Assembly: GCF_013403865.1 (NCBI RefSeq)
Contig: NZ_JABFDK010000007.1
Location: forward strand, 90,879 to 154,878
Length of the DNA: 64,000 bases
Source: Winogradskyella costae
GTDB taxonomy: Bacteria; Bacteroidota; Bacteroidia; Flavobacteriales; Flavobacteriaceae
Direction of reading: 5' to 3'
The position numbers and the translations under genes were made by a program. Below are positions 25,523 to 35,038 of this stretch, one piece after another (position 1 is the first letter of the stretch; each line of letters starts with the position of its first letter). The notes under the pieces were generated by a model, which was given only the letters and a program-made list of their open reading frames with translations, searched no databases and was not told where the DNA came from.

Positions 25523-26473
25523 ATGACAGGAACAGTATATAAATCTACAGGCAGTTGGTACACTGTAAAAACCCTAAATGGTAAATTCTATGAATGTAGA
25601 ATTAAAGGCCGTTTTAGATTGGATGGTATTAAAAGTACCAACCCTATTGCTGTTGGAGATAAAGTTGAATTTGAACTAGAAGCAAAGAATAATACCGAAA
25701 CAGGTGTAATTCACAAAATTGAGGAACGTAAAAACTACATCGTTCGTAAGTCGGTTAACCTTTCTAAGCAAACGCACATCATTGCTTCAAACATTGATCA
25801 AGTGTTTTTATTAGTGACCATAGATAATCCACCAACATTTACAACATTTATCGATCGGTTTTTAGTGACAGCAGAAGCGTATTCTATTAAAACAGTGTTA
25901 CTATTTAATAAAGTAGATACCTATGATGAAGAGACTTTTCTAGAGGTAAAGTATCTTGCTAGTGTATACAGAGCAATAGGTTACGAGTGCATTGGTATTT
26001 CTGCAACCACAGGAAAAAACATCGATCAGGTTAAAGCCTTAATGGAAGGTAAAGTAAGCATGTTTGCTGGTCATTCAGGTGTTGGTAAATCTACTTTAGT
26101 AAATGCTATTGAACCTTCCTTAGACTTAAAAACAAAAGCGATCTCAACGCAACATAGTCAAGGGCAACATACCACAACATTTGCAGAAATGTTTGATCTA
26201 AGTTTCGATGCAGTTATTATCGATACCCCAGGAATTAAAGGCTTTGGAGTTGTTGATATGGAAAAAGAAGAAGTTGGGGATTATTTTCCTGAGTTTTTTG
26301 CTTTAAAACAAGATTGTAAGTTTAATAATTGTATTCATCTCAACGAGCCAAAATGTGCTGTAAAGGATGCTCTAGAAGCTAATGAGGTTTCTTATTCAAG
26401 ATACAAAAGTTATGTGCAGATTTTAGAAGGAGAAGATGAGCATTACAGAACGGATAATTGGGATGAGGCGTAA
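25523..26473 (+). CDS. rsgA: Ribosome small subunit-dependent GTPase A
   Basis: 316 residues from the ATG at 25523. OB fold at the N-terminus (GTVYKSTGSWYTVKTLNGKFYECRIKGRFR), then a circularly permuted GTPase: G4 LFNKVD before G1 GHSGVGKSTLVN, G3 DTPG, and a C-terminal zinc-binding domain (CKFNNCIHLNEPKCAV). It acts in maturation of the 30S subunit. The next gene dtd begins 45 nt later and is probably cotranscribed. Confidence 0.96.
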   Translation: MTGTVYKSTGSWYTVKTLNGKFYECRIKGRFRLDGIKSTNPIAVGDKVEFELEAKNNTETGVIHKIEERKNYIVRKSVNLSKQTHIIASNIDQVFLLVTIDNPPTFTTFIDRFLVTAEAYSIKTVLLFNKVDTYDEETFLEVKYLASVYRAIGYECIGISATTGKNIDQVKALMEGKVSMFAGHSGVGKSTLVNAIEPSLDLKTKAISTQHSQGQHTTTFAEMFDLSFDAVIIDTPGIKGFGVVDMEKEEVGDYFPEFFALKQDCKFNNCIHLNEPKCAVKDALEANEVSYSRYKSYVQILEGEDEHYRTDNWDEA

Positions 26474-26518
26474 TCATTTCTTGTTTGTCTTGGCTAGGTT
26501 GAATAAAGTTATCAATTT

Positions 26519-26971
26519 ATGAGAATAGTAATACAAAGAGTTTCTGAAGCTTCAGTTACTATAGATAATTCTGAAGTCGCAGCAATTCAAAAAGGACTTT
26601 TAATTTTGTTGGGAATCGAAAATGAGGATACTCAAGAAGACATTGACTGGCTTTGTAATAAAATCACTAATCTTCGTATTTTTCCAGATGAAGATGGTAT
26701 GATGAATATCTCCTTAAAAGCTTCCGAAGGAGAGGTTATTTTAGTGAGTCAATTCACACTTCACGCTAGTACAAAAAAAGGAAATCGCCCAAGTTATATT
26801 AGAGCAGCAAAACCAGATATTGCCATTCCTTTGTATGAAGCGTTTATTAAGACGCTGAAAACTACATTAGGTAAATTTATACAAACTGGTGAGTTTGGTG
26901 CCGATATGAAAGTGCATTTGGTCAACGACGGTCCGGTTACCATAATTATAGACTCAAAAAATAAAGAATAA
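26519..26971 (+). CDS. dtd: D-aminoacyl-tRNA deacylase
   Basis: 150 residues, full length. MRIVIQRVSEASVTIDNSEVA start, the SQFTL motif (ILVSQFTLHAST) and the cross-dimer GPVTI motif (NDGPVTIIID) that exclude L-amino acids are both present. It hydrolyses D-aminoacyl-tRNAs and glycyl-tRNA(Ala). The 243 nt that follow it contain small inverted repeats (for example TTCAATT/AATTGAA near 27066) but nothing I can name. Confidence 0.96.
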   Translation: MRIVIQRVSEASVTIDNSEVAAIQKGLLILLGIENEDTQEDIDWLCNKITNLRIFPDEDGMMNISLKASEGEVILVSQFTLHASTKKGNRPSYIRAAKPDIAIPLYEAFIKTLKTTLGKFIQTGEFGADMKVHLVNDGPVTIIIDSKNKE

Positions 26972-27214
26972 CACCCAGGGGGTATCGTAACATTTATAGT
27001 TTTAAATTTTTCTTTGTCACTTCGTTAAGTGGAAATCACGTTATATGGTTTGAAAGTCATCAGTATTCAATTTCGAATTGAATAATAGCAATTAAGTAGT
27101 TAAGCTAGGGGGGCAACGAATAAATTAGGAACGTAGTAAATTTAGATTAGAAATAGTTTGGGGTATTGCTTTTCCTTTATATATTAGTAAATCTAAACCT
27201 ATCAAAACTGCCTA

Positions 27215-29128
27215 ATGCTCAAATCTCTATCCGCTAAGATTCACCTTTCTTCTTACTTGTTTTTTGTTTCAATTTTTAGTTTTTCTCAATCTGAAGACAC
27301 CTATATTGCAATGCTTGCTCCACAAGAACTTACAACAAAAGTTAATGCGGTTGTTAGGTATGATAATCAAAAAATAGAGATAAATGCTATAGATAATATG
27401 GTGGTACATACAAAGCGTATCGTTACAGTTTATAACAAATACGGAGATAAGCATGCCAACTCTTTAGAATTTTATAGTGAAAACTCAAGTGTTAAAACGA
27501 TAGAAGCTAGAATTTACGATAGTTTTGGTGAAGAAATAAAGAAGATAAAGAAGAATGACTTTACAGATAATAGCGCTGTAAGTGGAGGAACATTATATTC
27601 TGATAGTCGTGTTAAGTATTATGATTACACACCTACTAGTTACCCTTATACTATTGAGTTTATATCAGAAGTGAAACATAATACTACAGCTTTTATTCCC
27701 CAATGGAGGCCAATAAACGGTTATTTTTTAGCCATTCAATTTGCCGAGTATAAAATTGAAAATAATTCAGGAATACCTTTAAAACTTAAAAAGGAAAATA
27801 TTGAGAATAATAACGTAGTTGAAGTCTCAAAGAATCATTTTAGAATCGAGAATTTACCAGGGATTAACTACGAATCGTATAGCCCTTCGCTCGTTACATT
27901 TACCCCTAATGTAAAACCAGCACTTACGAAGTTTAATATGAATGGTGTGGAAGGTGTAAACACTAATTGGCAAGATTTTGGAAAATGGGTTTATGGTGAG
28001 CTTTTAACTGGTACCGATATATTACCGCAATCTGCTATAGACGACGTAAAAGCCCTAACTAAAGGAGTAGATGATAAAATTGAGCGTGCCAAATTGGTTT
28101 ATAAATACATGCAAGATAGAACACGTTATATCAGTGTACAGATAGGAATAGGCGGTTGGAAACCGATGTTAGCAGACGACGTAAGTAAGCTTGGTTATGG
28201 GGATTGTAAAGGTTTAACGAACTATACAAAAGCATTATTGGAAGCCGTAGGTGTGCCTTCTTATTATACGTTAGTTTTTGGAAGTCGTAATATTTTAGAT
28301 ATTGATGATGAGTTTTCATCAGCTCAAGGGAATCACGCTATTCTTTGTGTTCCTAATAACGGTGAGAATATTTTCTTAGAGTGCACAAATCAAACTAATC
28401 CTTTTGGGTTTTCTGCTGGTTTTACAGATGATAGATCTGTATTACTAGTAAAGCCAGAAGGTGGAGAAATAGTACGAACTAAAATTTATGAAGCAGAAGA
28501 GAGCCTTCAAAAAACAACCGCTAATGTTATTATGGATGCCACAGGTGGTTTTACGGCAAATGTAACTGTTAAAACTACAGGTTATCAGTATAGTCTACAT
28601 GATGGTATTCAAAATAAAACTGAACAAGATCAGCACATCTATTACAAGGACTATTGGGATAATATCAATAATATCTTTATTGAAAATATCAATATTATAA
28701 ATGATAAAGAAATTATTGTTCTAAGTGAAGCGGTTAAGTTATCAGCAACAAATTATGCGTCAAAGAGTGGTGATCGACTTATTTTTCAACCCAATATGTT
28801 TAATACGGTGACTTCCATTCCTTCGAGATATACGGATCGGAAATTAGAATTTAAAGTAGACCGTTCTTTTAAAGACACTGATGAATTTATTATTCAGTTA
28901 CCCGAGGGTGTAAAGGTCGAAGCCATGACAGAGGCTAAAGAAATTAAAACCAAGTTTGGTACCTACAGTTTTAAATTAGAAAAATTAGAAGCCAATAAGT
29001 TGAAATACACTAGAACTTATATTTTACTGAAAGGAAACTATCCAAAGGAAGACTATAAAGCCTTTAGAGAGTTTAGAAAACAGATTGTAAAACACGATAA
29101 AAGTAAAGTGGTATTGATTAAGGCTTAA
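27215..29128 (+). CDS. DUF3857 / transglutaminase-like / DUF3858 exported protein
   Basis: 637 residues. Signal peptide ~1-25 (FFVSIFSFSQ). DUF3857 at ~50-215 (VHTKRIVTVYNKYGDKHANS, YSDSRVKYYDYTPTSYPYTIEF), a transglutaminase core at ~285-400 with Cys in GYGDCKGLTNYTKALLEAVG, His in GNHAILCVP and an Asp/Glu later, and DUF3858-like beta-rich C-terminus (NYPKEDYKAFREFRKQIVKHD). Periplasmic or outer-membrane associated in Bacteroidota; biochemical role not established. A decayed paralogue lies directly downstream. Confidence 0.88.
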   Translation: MLKSLSAKIHLSSYLFFVSIFSFSQSEDTYIAMLAPQELTTKVNAVVRYDNQKIEINAIDNMVVHTKRIVTVYNKYGDKHANSLEFYSENSSVKTIEARIYDSFGEEIKKIKKNDFTDNSAVSGGTLYSDSRVKYYDYTPTSYPYTIEFISEVKHNTTAFIPQWRPINGYFLAIQFAEYKIENNSGIPLKLKKENIENNNVVEVSKNHFRIENLPGINYESYSPSLVTFTPNVKPALTKFNMNGVEGVNTNWQDFGKWVYGELLTGTDILPQSAIDDVKALTKGVDDKIERAKLVYKYMQDRTRYISVQIGIGGWKPMLADDVSKLGYGDCKGLTNYTKALLEAVGVPSYYTLVFGSRNILDIDDEFSSAQGNHAILCVPNNGENIFLECTNQTNPFGFSAGFTDDRSVLLVKPEGGEIVRTKIYEAEESLQKTTANVIMDATGGFTANVTVKTTGYQYSLHDGIQNKTEQDQHIYYKDYWDNINNIFIENINIINDKEIIVLSEAVKLSATNYASKSGDRLIFQPNMFNTVTSIPSRYTDRKLEFKVDRSFKDTDEFIIQLPEGVKVEAMTEAKEIKTKFGTYSFKLEKLEANKLKYTRTYILLKGNYPKEDYKAFREFRKQIVKHDKSKVVLIKA

Positions 29129-29167
29129 TGATTTCTAATGTAATAATTCAACCTAGTCACCAATTCA

Positions 29168-29749
29168 ATAATTAAAAAGCTACTATTTGCATTGGTAATA
29201 GTATTAATTTCTAACTTTTTAAGTGCTCATAATTATGACTTTGATGACATTTAAATTGCCGAACTAAAAGAAAGACATCTTATAAAAGTTTCAGCTTCTT
29301 CTGCAACCATTTTTCTATCACAATGAAGATATAAGTTTCTTTTTTTTGTCATTAAGAATTACAGATGTACAATGAGACTAGAGCTCACAACGACATTAAA
29401 TAATATTAAAATTATTGATACGACGTATTCCTCTTTTTTCTCTGTTATTTTTAGCGACTAAAGAAAACCCATTTAAGTTGGAAGAAAGTAAATATCCAAT
29501 CGATTTGATAATTCCTGATAGAGATAAATATATGGTTTATAGTATCCGACCCAAAGGCTATGATGTAGAATCGTTACAAAAGTCTGAAGCATTAGAGTTT
29601 AAAGATACTAACGTAACATTTATGTATCTTGTTCAGTAAAATAGAAAATATTTGAAATTAAAGACGTAATTAGATAATGCTAATCCTTTAATTTACCAGT
29701 AGATTACAAAGTATTTAGAGCTTTTTACAACAAAACAGAACAGAAATAA
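29168..29749 (+). pseudogene. Remnant of a second DUF3857/transglutaminase-family gene
   Basis: Three pieces in three frames resemble a DUF3857-family protein. From 29168 an ATA (probably a lost ATG) begins IIKKLLFALVIVLISNFLSA and HNYDFDDI, then a stop and IAELKERHLIKVSASSATIF, like the family N-terminus. At 29450-29639 FKLEESKYPIDLIIPDRDKY and GYDVESLQKSEALEFKDTNV match the C-terminal domain. At 29690-29749 NLPVDYKVFRAFYNKTEQK matches the family end. The whole transglutaminase core is missing. It fills the 648-nt gap between the intact DUF3857 gene and mazG. Confidence 0.62.
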
Positions 29750-29776
29750 GTAAATCAAATTAACTAAAGTATAAAT

Positions 29777-30103
29777 ATGGATATCAAAAACGCACAAATA
29801 GAAGTTGACGATTGGATTAATGAACACGGTGTACGTTACTTTAATGAGCTGACAAATATGGCACAGCTCACCGAGGAAGTGGGGGAAGTGGCACGTATCA
29901 TAGCAAGACGTTATGGTGAACAAAGCGAAAAAGAAAGTGATAAAGATAAAGATCTAGGCGAGGAGTTGTCTGATGTAATGTTTGTGGTATTGTGCTTGGC
30001 AAACCAAACCGGTATAGATTTACAGGCTGCTTTTGATAAGAAAATGGATAAAAAAACAAAACGAGATCATAACAGGCATCACAATAATGAGAAATTAAAG
30101 TAG
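29777..30103 (+). CDS. MazG-like nucleotide pyrophosphohydrolase
   Basis: 108 residues, a single MazG-type all-alpha domain. Metal-binding acidic residues are visible in AQLTEEVGEVARIIARRYGE (EExxE) and DLGEELSDVMFVVLCLANQT (ExxxD). Such proteins hydrolyse (d)NTPs to NMP and pyrophosphate and act in nucleotide-pool cleaning. It starts just after the pseudogene and is 33 nt before aroA, probably in one transcript. Confidence 0.9.
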   Translation: MDIKNAQIEVDDWINEHGVRYFNELTNMAQLTEEVGEVARIIARRYGEQSEKESDKDKDLGEELSDVMFVVLCLANQTGIDLQAAFDKKMDKKTKRDHNRHHNNEKLK

Positions 30104-30136
30104 TTTTGTCATTCATCTTTATTTTAAAGCTTTACT

Positions 30137-31363
30137 ATGGACGTTAATATCCAAAAATCAAAACTACATAATCACCAAGAGATTCAAATTACGGGATCTA
30201 AGAGTGAATCTAATCGCCTGTTATTACTTCAGGCGTTATATCCGCAGATTAATATCAATAATGTTTCTAATTCTGATGATTCAGTGCTGATGCGAAAAGC
30301 ATTGGTTTCAGATGAGGAACTCATTGATATTCATCATGCAGGTACAGCCATGCGATTTTTAACTGCCTATTTTTCAATTCAGAAAGATAGAGAAACGATA
30401 ATTACGGGGTCACCCCGAATGAAAGAACGACCGATTAAAATACTCGTTGATGCATTAGCGGCATTAGGTGCAGAGATTTCATATTTAGAAAATAATGGTT
30501 TTCCACCGTTAAAAATAATAGGTAAGGTACTGACAAAACATAAAGTGACATTGGCGGCTAATGTTAGTAGTCAGTATATTTCGGCTTTATTGTTAATCGC
30601 GTCTAAATTAGAAAATGGATTAGAGTTGACTTTAGAAGGGAAAATAACCTCAATCCCTTATATCAATATGACGTTGAGCTTATTAAATAGTGTTGGCGTC
30701 GAAACCAGTTTTGTTGAGAATATCATTACTGTAAAACCCAATACAATTGATATAGAACCTCAAACGCTTACGGTTGAATCTGATTGGTCATCAGCATCTT
30801 ACTTTTATGGTCTAATTGCTTTAAGTGATGTCGGTACAGAAATTACTATCGGATCTTACAAAAGTGAAAGCTTGCAAGGAGATTCGGTATTGGCTGATAT
30901 TTATGAGAAATTTGGCGTTACTACCACGTTTTTAAATGAGTCTATTACACTTCGAAAAGTATTAAATATTGATGCTAATTCTAAAATTGAATTAGATTTA
31001 AAAAACGCGCCAGATATAGCACAAACCATAGCGGTAACAGCATTTGGTTTAGGACTAGAGTGTTATATGATAGGTTTGCATACCCTTAAAATAAAAGAAA
31101 CAGATCGTTTGGTAGCGCTTAAAACGGAATTAGAAAAGTTAGGTGCAGAAGTAATCATTACCGACCTTTCTTTGCATTTAAAACCATCAGATAAAATTAA
31201 TAGTGGTATAAAAATAGGAACATACAATGACCACAGAATGGCCATGGCTTTTGCTCCCTTAGGTTTAAAAGTACCAATTGTTATTGAAAACGCTGATGTG
31301 GTGAGTAAATCATATCCACAGTTTTGGGAAGATTTTAAAACGATTGGTTTCAATTTAAAATAA
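30137..31363 (+). CDS. aroA: 3-phosphoshikimate 1-carboxyvinyltransferase (EPSP synthase)
   Basis: 408 residues. ITGSKSESNRLLLLQALYP (substrate-binding Lys), HHAGTAMRFLTAYFS, ITGSPRMKERPIKILVDALAALGA, QYISALLLIASKL, VESDWSSASYFYGL, LKIKETDRLVALKTELEKLGAEV and YNDHRMAMAFAPLGL. It joins shikimate-3-phosphate to phosphoenolpyruvate in the common aromatic pathway, and so feeds the attenuated operon at 21-25 kb, but is not under that attenuator. Confidence 0.95.
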   Translation: MDVNIQKSKLHNHQEIQITGSKSESNRLLLLQALYPQININNVSNSDDSVLMRKALVSDEELIDIHHAGTAMRFLTAYFSIQKDRETIITGSPRMKERPIKILVDALAALGAEISYLENNGFPPLKIIGKVLTKHKVTLAANVSSQYISALLLIASKLENGLELTLEGKITSIPYINMTLSLLNSVGVETSFVENIITVKPNTIDIEPQTLTVESDWSSASYFYGLIALSDVGTEITIGSYKSESLQGDSVLADIYEKFGVTTTFLNESITLRKVLNIDANSKIELDLKNAPDIAQTIAVTAFGLGLECYMIGLHTLKIKETDRLVALKTELEKLGAEVIITDLSLHLKPSDKINSGIKIGTYNDHRMAMAFAPLGLKVPIVIENADVVSKSYPQFWEDFKTIGFNLK

Positions 31364-31375
31364 ACCCTTATTTAC

Positions 31376-31407
31376 TTGACAAGGCCTATGTTGAGATTGT
31401 ATATTTG
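31376..31407 (+). promoter_or_regulatory. queA promoter
   Basis: TTGAC at 31376-31380 and TATATTTG at 31400-31407, 21 nt apart: a near-consensus Bacteroidota -33/-7 promoter, 25 nt before the queA start. Confidence 0.7.
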
Positions 31408-31432
31408 CAATTCGAAAAAATAAAACAGATAC

Positions 31433-32482
31433 ATGAAATTATCACACTTTAGTTTTGACCTTCCAGATGAATTATTAGCTGAACATCCTGCAGAACACAG
31501 AGATGAGTCTAGATTGATGGTTCTTGATAGAGCAAAACAAACTATCGAGCACAAACAATTCAAAGATATTATCGATTATTTTGATGAGGGTGATGTGATG
31601 ATAATGAATGACACCAAGGTGTTTCCGGCACGTTTATTTGGTAATAAAGAAAAAACAGGCGCACGTATCGAAGTATTTTTACTACGCGAATTAAACCAAG
31701 ATCAACGTCTTTGGGATGTGTTGGTAGATCCTGCACGTAAAATAAGAATTGGTAATAAATTATATTTTGGTGACGATGAGACTTTAGTTGCTGAAGTTAT
31801 AGATAATACCACCTCTAGAGGTAGAACATTACGTTTTCTTTATGATGGGTCTTACACAGACTTCAGAACAAAATTAACGCAACTTGGTGAAACGCCTTTG
31901 CCAAAATATATTAACAGAGAGGTAGAGCCAGAAGATGAAGAGCGTTACCAAACAATTTATGCAAAGAACGAAGGAGCTGTAGCAGCGCCAACAGCAGGTC
32001 TTCACTTTTCTAAACACTTATTAAAACGTTTAGAGATAAAAGGTGTTAAAACTGCAGAAGTTACTTTACATGTAGGTCTAGGTACATTTAACCCTGTTGA
32101 GGTCGAAGATTTATCTAAGCATAAAATGGACAGTGAAGAGATTGTAATTAAGAAAAGTGCTGCAGATATCGTTAATGAAGGTATAGAAAAGAAAAAACGC
32201 GTGTGTGCTGTAGGTACAACTTCAATGCGTACGATTGAAAGTTCAGTATCATCAAATGGAAGATTAAATGAATTTGAAGGTTGGACCAACAAATTTATCT
32301 TTCCTCCATATGATTTCAGTATCGCTAACTGTATGATTACAAATTTTCATACACCAAAATCAACGCTGTTAATGATGACATCAGCTTTTGCAGGTCATGA
32401 TTTTATGAAGAAAGCATACGAGGAAGCGGTAAAAGAAAAGTATAAATTTTACTCTTATGGTGATGCTATGTTAATCATCTAA
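31433..32482 (+). CDS. queA: S-adenosylmethionine:tRNA ribosyltransferase-isomerase
   Basis: 349 residues. [70 protein letters not shown] and [20 protein letters not shown] are all QueA signatures. It transfers and isomerises the ribosyl of SAM to preQ1-tRNA, forming epoxyqueuosine. Monocistronic between its own promoter and the terminator at 32505. Confidence 0.97.
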   Translation: MKLSHFSFDLPDELLAEHPAEHRDESRLMVLDRAKQTIEHKQFKDIIDYFDEGDVMIMNDTKVFPARLFGNKEKTGARIEVFLLRELNQDQRLWDVLVDPARKIRIGNKLYFGDDETLVAEVIDNTTSRGRTLRFLYDGSYTDFRTKLTQLGETPLPKYINREVEPEDEERYQTIYAKNEGAVAAPTAGLHFSKHLLKRLEIKGVKTAEVTLHVGLGTFNPVEVEDLSKHKMDSEEIVIKKSAADIVNEGIEKKKRVCAVGTTSMRTIESSVSSNGRLNEFEGWTNKFIFPPYDFSIANCMITNFHTPKSTLLMMTSAFAGHDFMKKAYEEAVKEKYKFYSYGDAMLII

Positions 32483-32504
32483 GCACAGCAATCATAAACT
32501 ATAA

Positions 32505-32533
32505 AAAAAAGTCTCTTCATTGAGGCTTTTTTA
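32505..32533 (+). terminator. Terminator after queA
   Basis: AAAGTCTC-ttcatt-GAGGCTTT (one G-T pair) preceded by A-run and followed by T-run. Confidence 0.75.
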
Positions 32534-32561
32534 TTTTAAGAGAAAACCAAATTCATTTAAG

Positions 32562-32569
32562 TACTTTTG
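32562..32569 (+). promoter_or_regulatory. rlmN -7 box, implying a leaderless transcript
   Basis: TACTTTTG, an exact TAnnTTTG match, ends only 6 nt before the rlmN ATG at 32576, so transcription would begin at or within a few bases of the start codon. Confidence 0.5.
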
Positions 32570-32575
32570 CATACG

Positions 32576-33616
32576 ATGGAAGTAAAAAAGAAAGATATAA
32601 GAGCCTTAACTAAAGATCAACTTAGGGATTTCTTTGTAAAACAGGGAGATAAGGCCTTTAGAGGTAATCAGGTATATGAATGGTTGTGGCAAAAGGCGGC
32701 CTATAGTTTTGAAGATATGACTAACGTATCTTTAGAAACACGACAAATGTTAGAGGCTAATTTTGTAATTAACCACATAAAGGTAGATCAGATGCAACGC
32801 AGCTCTGATGGTACCATTAAGAACGCTGTAAGGCTTCACGATGATTTAATTGTAGAATCTGTGCTTATACCTACGGCAAGCAGAACCACAGCTTGTGTGT
32901 CTTCTCAGGTAGGTTGTAGTCTAGATTGTAGATTCTGTGCAACGTCACGATTAAAACGTATGCGAAATCTTAATCCAGATGAAATTTACGATCAGGTGGT
33001 CGCTATAGATAACGAAAGTAGATTATACCACAACAGACCGTTGAGTAATATTGTTTTTATGGGAATGGGAGAACCTTTAATGAACTATAATAACGTTCTT
33101 AAAGCTATTGATAAAATCACATCACCTGAAGGTTTAGGAATGTCTCCAAAACGTATTGTGGTATCAACCTCTGGAGTGCCAAAAATGATTAAGAAGATGG
33201 CAGACGATAATGTGAAATTTAAGTTAGCTGTTTCACTGCATTCTGCAATAGATGAAATACGTACGTCTATAATGCCATTTAACGCAACATTTCCGTTAAG
33301 CGATTTGAGAGAGTCTCTTCAATATTGGTACGCAGCCACAAAAAACAGAATTACGTATGAGTATGTAGTTTGGGATGGTATAAATGATCAACGAAAAGAT
33401 GCAGAGGCCTTAGTTGAGTTTTGCAAATTTGCTCCCAGTAAAGTCAACCTTATAGAATACAATCCTATTGATGATGGCGAATTTCAACAAGCCAGCTCAA
33501 AAGCTATTGACATGTATGTTAGTGTTCTCGAAGCTAATAATATCACTGTAACGGTAAGGAGAAGTAGAGGTAAGGATATTGATGCCGCTTGTGGACAGTT
33601 GGCTAATAAAAGTTAG
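32576..33616 (+). CDS. rlmN: 23S rRNA (adenine(2503)-C(2))-methyltransferase, radical SAM
   Basis: 346 residues from the ATG at 32576. Radical-SAM cluster motif SLDCRFCATSR (CxxxCxxC), GMGEPLMNYNNVLKAI, VVSTSGVPKMI, AVSLHSA, and the C-terminal region VRRSRGKDIDAACGQL containing the conserved second Cys used for methyl transfer. N-terminal HhH-like domain KGDKAFRGNQVYEWLWQK. It methylates A2503 of 23S rRNA and A37 of some tRNAs. Confidence 0.97.
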   Translation: MEVKKKDIRALTKDQLRDFFVKQGDKAFRGNQVYEWLWQKAAYSFEDMTNVSLETRQMLEANFVINHIKVDQMQRSSDGTIKNAVRLHDDLIVESVLIPTASRTTACVSSQVGCSLDCRFCATSRLKRMRNLNPDEIYDQVVAIDNESRLYHNRPLSNIVFMGMGEPLMNYNNVLKAIDKITSPEGLGMSPKRIVVSTSGVPKMIKKMADDNVKFKLAVSLHSAIDEIRTSIMPFNATFPLSDLRESLQYWYAATKNRITYEYVVWDGINDQRKDAEALVEFCKFAPSKVNLIEYNPIDDGEFQQASSKAIDMYVSVLEANNITVTVRRSRGKDIDAACGQLANKS

Positions 33617-33636
33617 ATTACTTTATATTAAGACAT

Positions 33637-33664
33637 AAAAAAAAGCGGCAATTGCCGCTTTTTT
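33637..33664. terminator. Bidirectional terminator between rlmN and the T9SS cargo gene
   Basis: AAAAAGCGGC-aatt-GCCGCTTTTT with extended A and T runs, between convergent genes. Confidence 0.9.
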
Positions 33665-33682
33665 AAATTTATATAATAGGTA

Positions 33683-34903
33683 TTAACTCTTAACGAATTT
33701 GATCGTTTTAGAATTTCCATTAATAGTTACTTTAGCTATATAAACGCCATCTGTTAAAGAAGAAACGCTAATAGACTCAGATGTGTTAGATAATGATCTT
33801 GAAATGACAGATTGACCTAATAGAGAGTAGATTTCAATATTAGTCATAGCCATATTAGACGATTCTAAGTTTAGAACTTTTAAATCTTTATTGTAAAAAT
33901 GGTTAAAATCATTTTGTGCAACTTCACCAACACTCAAAGTTGTATCTAAACTTGAATCAAAAAGGAGAAGGAAGCCACCTCCACGTGGTCCAAATGAACG
34001 ATATGCAATATAATAATCATCAGTTGCTGAAGGTGTAAACGTACTACTTTCTTGATAAGCCATTGTTTCTAATGTTTCAAATTCCCCTTGAGTTGTAAAA
34101 CCTGCATTAGTGAATAATGTCGCAACCACATTTGCTGTTGATGATGGACCATCAACTATAAAGGCCTCTAAACTTGCATTTGCTGTACCTTGTAAAACAT
34201 TATAAGATGAAGAATATTGATACTCAGTACCTGCAGTTAATTCTAAAGCAGGACTAAAAAACCAGTCGTCTTTATTTGTAGAATCTTCTGTACCACTAGC
34301 ATTAGTTGCAAAAGTTTCTGGTATCAAGTCTCCGTCTAAATCTAAATCTTGTTGTGTAATCCAAGAGAGTGTGTCACCATCAACATCTTCAATTGTGTAG
34401 CATACTAAAAATTGATTGTTGTCATCAAAAGTTTCAGCATAAGGTGCACTGTAATCACATGTAACCGCGGTTTCTGTTATTTCAAAATCAAAGCCGGCAT
34501 TACTCCAACGATCATCAAATGCAATATAATAAGTAGTACCTGTTGCTACTAACCACTCCGCTTCAGATAAAAAGTTTGCAGCTACGTCGTCATTTCCGCC
34601 TACACAAGTAAGAGAACCACATGCACCAGAGTAAACATGTAATCGTGTGTCACCACCAGCATTTGCTGGTAAATCGGTAGTTACAGTTGCTATACCATCT
34701 ATAGTAGCAGTAAAAGAATACCATTCTCCAGCAGTGGCTCCTGCTCCATTGTCAGCACAAATTGGGTCTGGTATATCAGTTCCATCTACAGCTGCAACTG
34801 TATGAGTTCCTGCTGTTACTACTGCTGCTGTCGCACAAGTGTCTTGAGCGTAATTAAATTGAAAAGCTGCTAAAGCTAATGCTAATAAAGTAATTTTTTT
34901 CAT
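33683..34903 (-). CDS. Secreted protein with T9SS type A C-terminal sorting domain
   Basis: 406 residues. Signal peptide 1-19 (ALAAFQFNYAQ). Residues ~20-135 form a PPC-like beta domain (AGEWYSFTATIDGIATVTTDL, TRLHVYSGACGSLTCVGGNDD, TYYIAFDDRWSNAGFDFEITE); ~140-320 resemble a choice-of-anchor or MAM-like jelly roll (YAETFDDNNQFLVCYTIEDVD, DDWFFSPALELTAG). The last ~75 residues (NFNHFYNKDLKVLNLESSNMAM-like start, SLLGQSVISRSL, LTDGVYIAKVTINGNSKTIKFVKS) are a canonical Por/T9SS type A signal. Surface or secreted adhesive protein; ligand unknown. Confidence 0.88.
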   Translation of the reverse strand: MKKITLLALALAAFQFNYAQDTCATAAVVTAGTHTVAAVDGTDIPDPICADNGAGATAGEWYSFTATIDGIATVTTDLPANAGGDTRLHVYSGACGSLTCVGGNDDVAANFLSEAEWLVATGTTYYIAFDDRWSNAGFDFEITETAVTCDYSAPYAETFDDNNQFLVCYTIEDVDGDTLSWITQQDLDLDGDLIPETFATNASGTEDSTNKDDWFFSPALELTAGTEYQYSSSYNVLQGTANASLEAFIVDGPSSTANVVATLFTNAGFTTQGEFETLETMAYQESSTFTPSATDDYYIAYRSFGPRGGGFLLLFDSSLDTTLSVGEVAQNDFNHFYNKDLKVLNLESSNMAMTNIEIYSLLGQSVISRSLSNTSESISVSSLTDGVYIAKVTINGNSKTIKFVKS

Positions 34904-35012
34904 GTGTTTGTTTTTTTTAACGATTAGTAGGTATAAAGTTACAAATTATTTTGAGGAGTAAAAGTTAAAATTCTATAATTCCCATTTTATGAATAAATAA
35001 TAATAGAATTTG

Positions 35013-35020
35013 TAATTTCG
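35013..35020 (+). promoter_or_regulatory. Probable -7 box of the polyprenyl synthase gene
   Basis: TAATTTCG matches TAnnTTTG with one mismatch, 18 nt before the start. Confidence 0.4.
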
Positions 35021-35038
35021 CAATGATTTAGATTAGAA

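Noticed and set aside
26972..27214. Possible RNA gene between dtd and the DUF3857 gene
   Set aside because: No tRNA-like cloverleaf or other recognisable RNA motif was seen; only small inverted repeats in AT-rich sequence.
29415..29639. 74-residue frame as an independent gene
   Set aside because: Its sequence resembles the C-terminal domain of the DUF3857 family and it lies among other fragments of such a gene in different frames; treated as part of a pseudogene.
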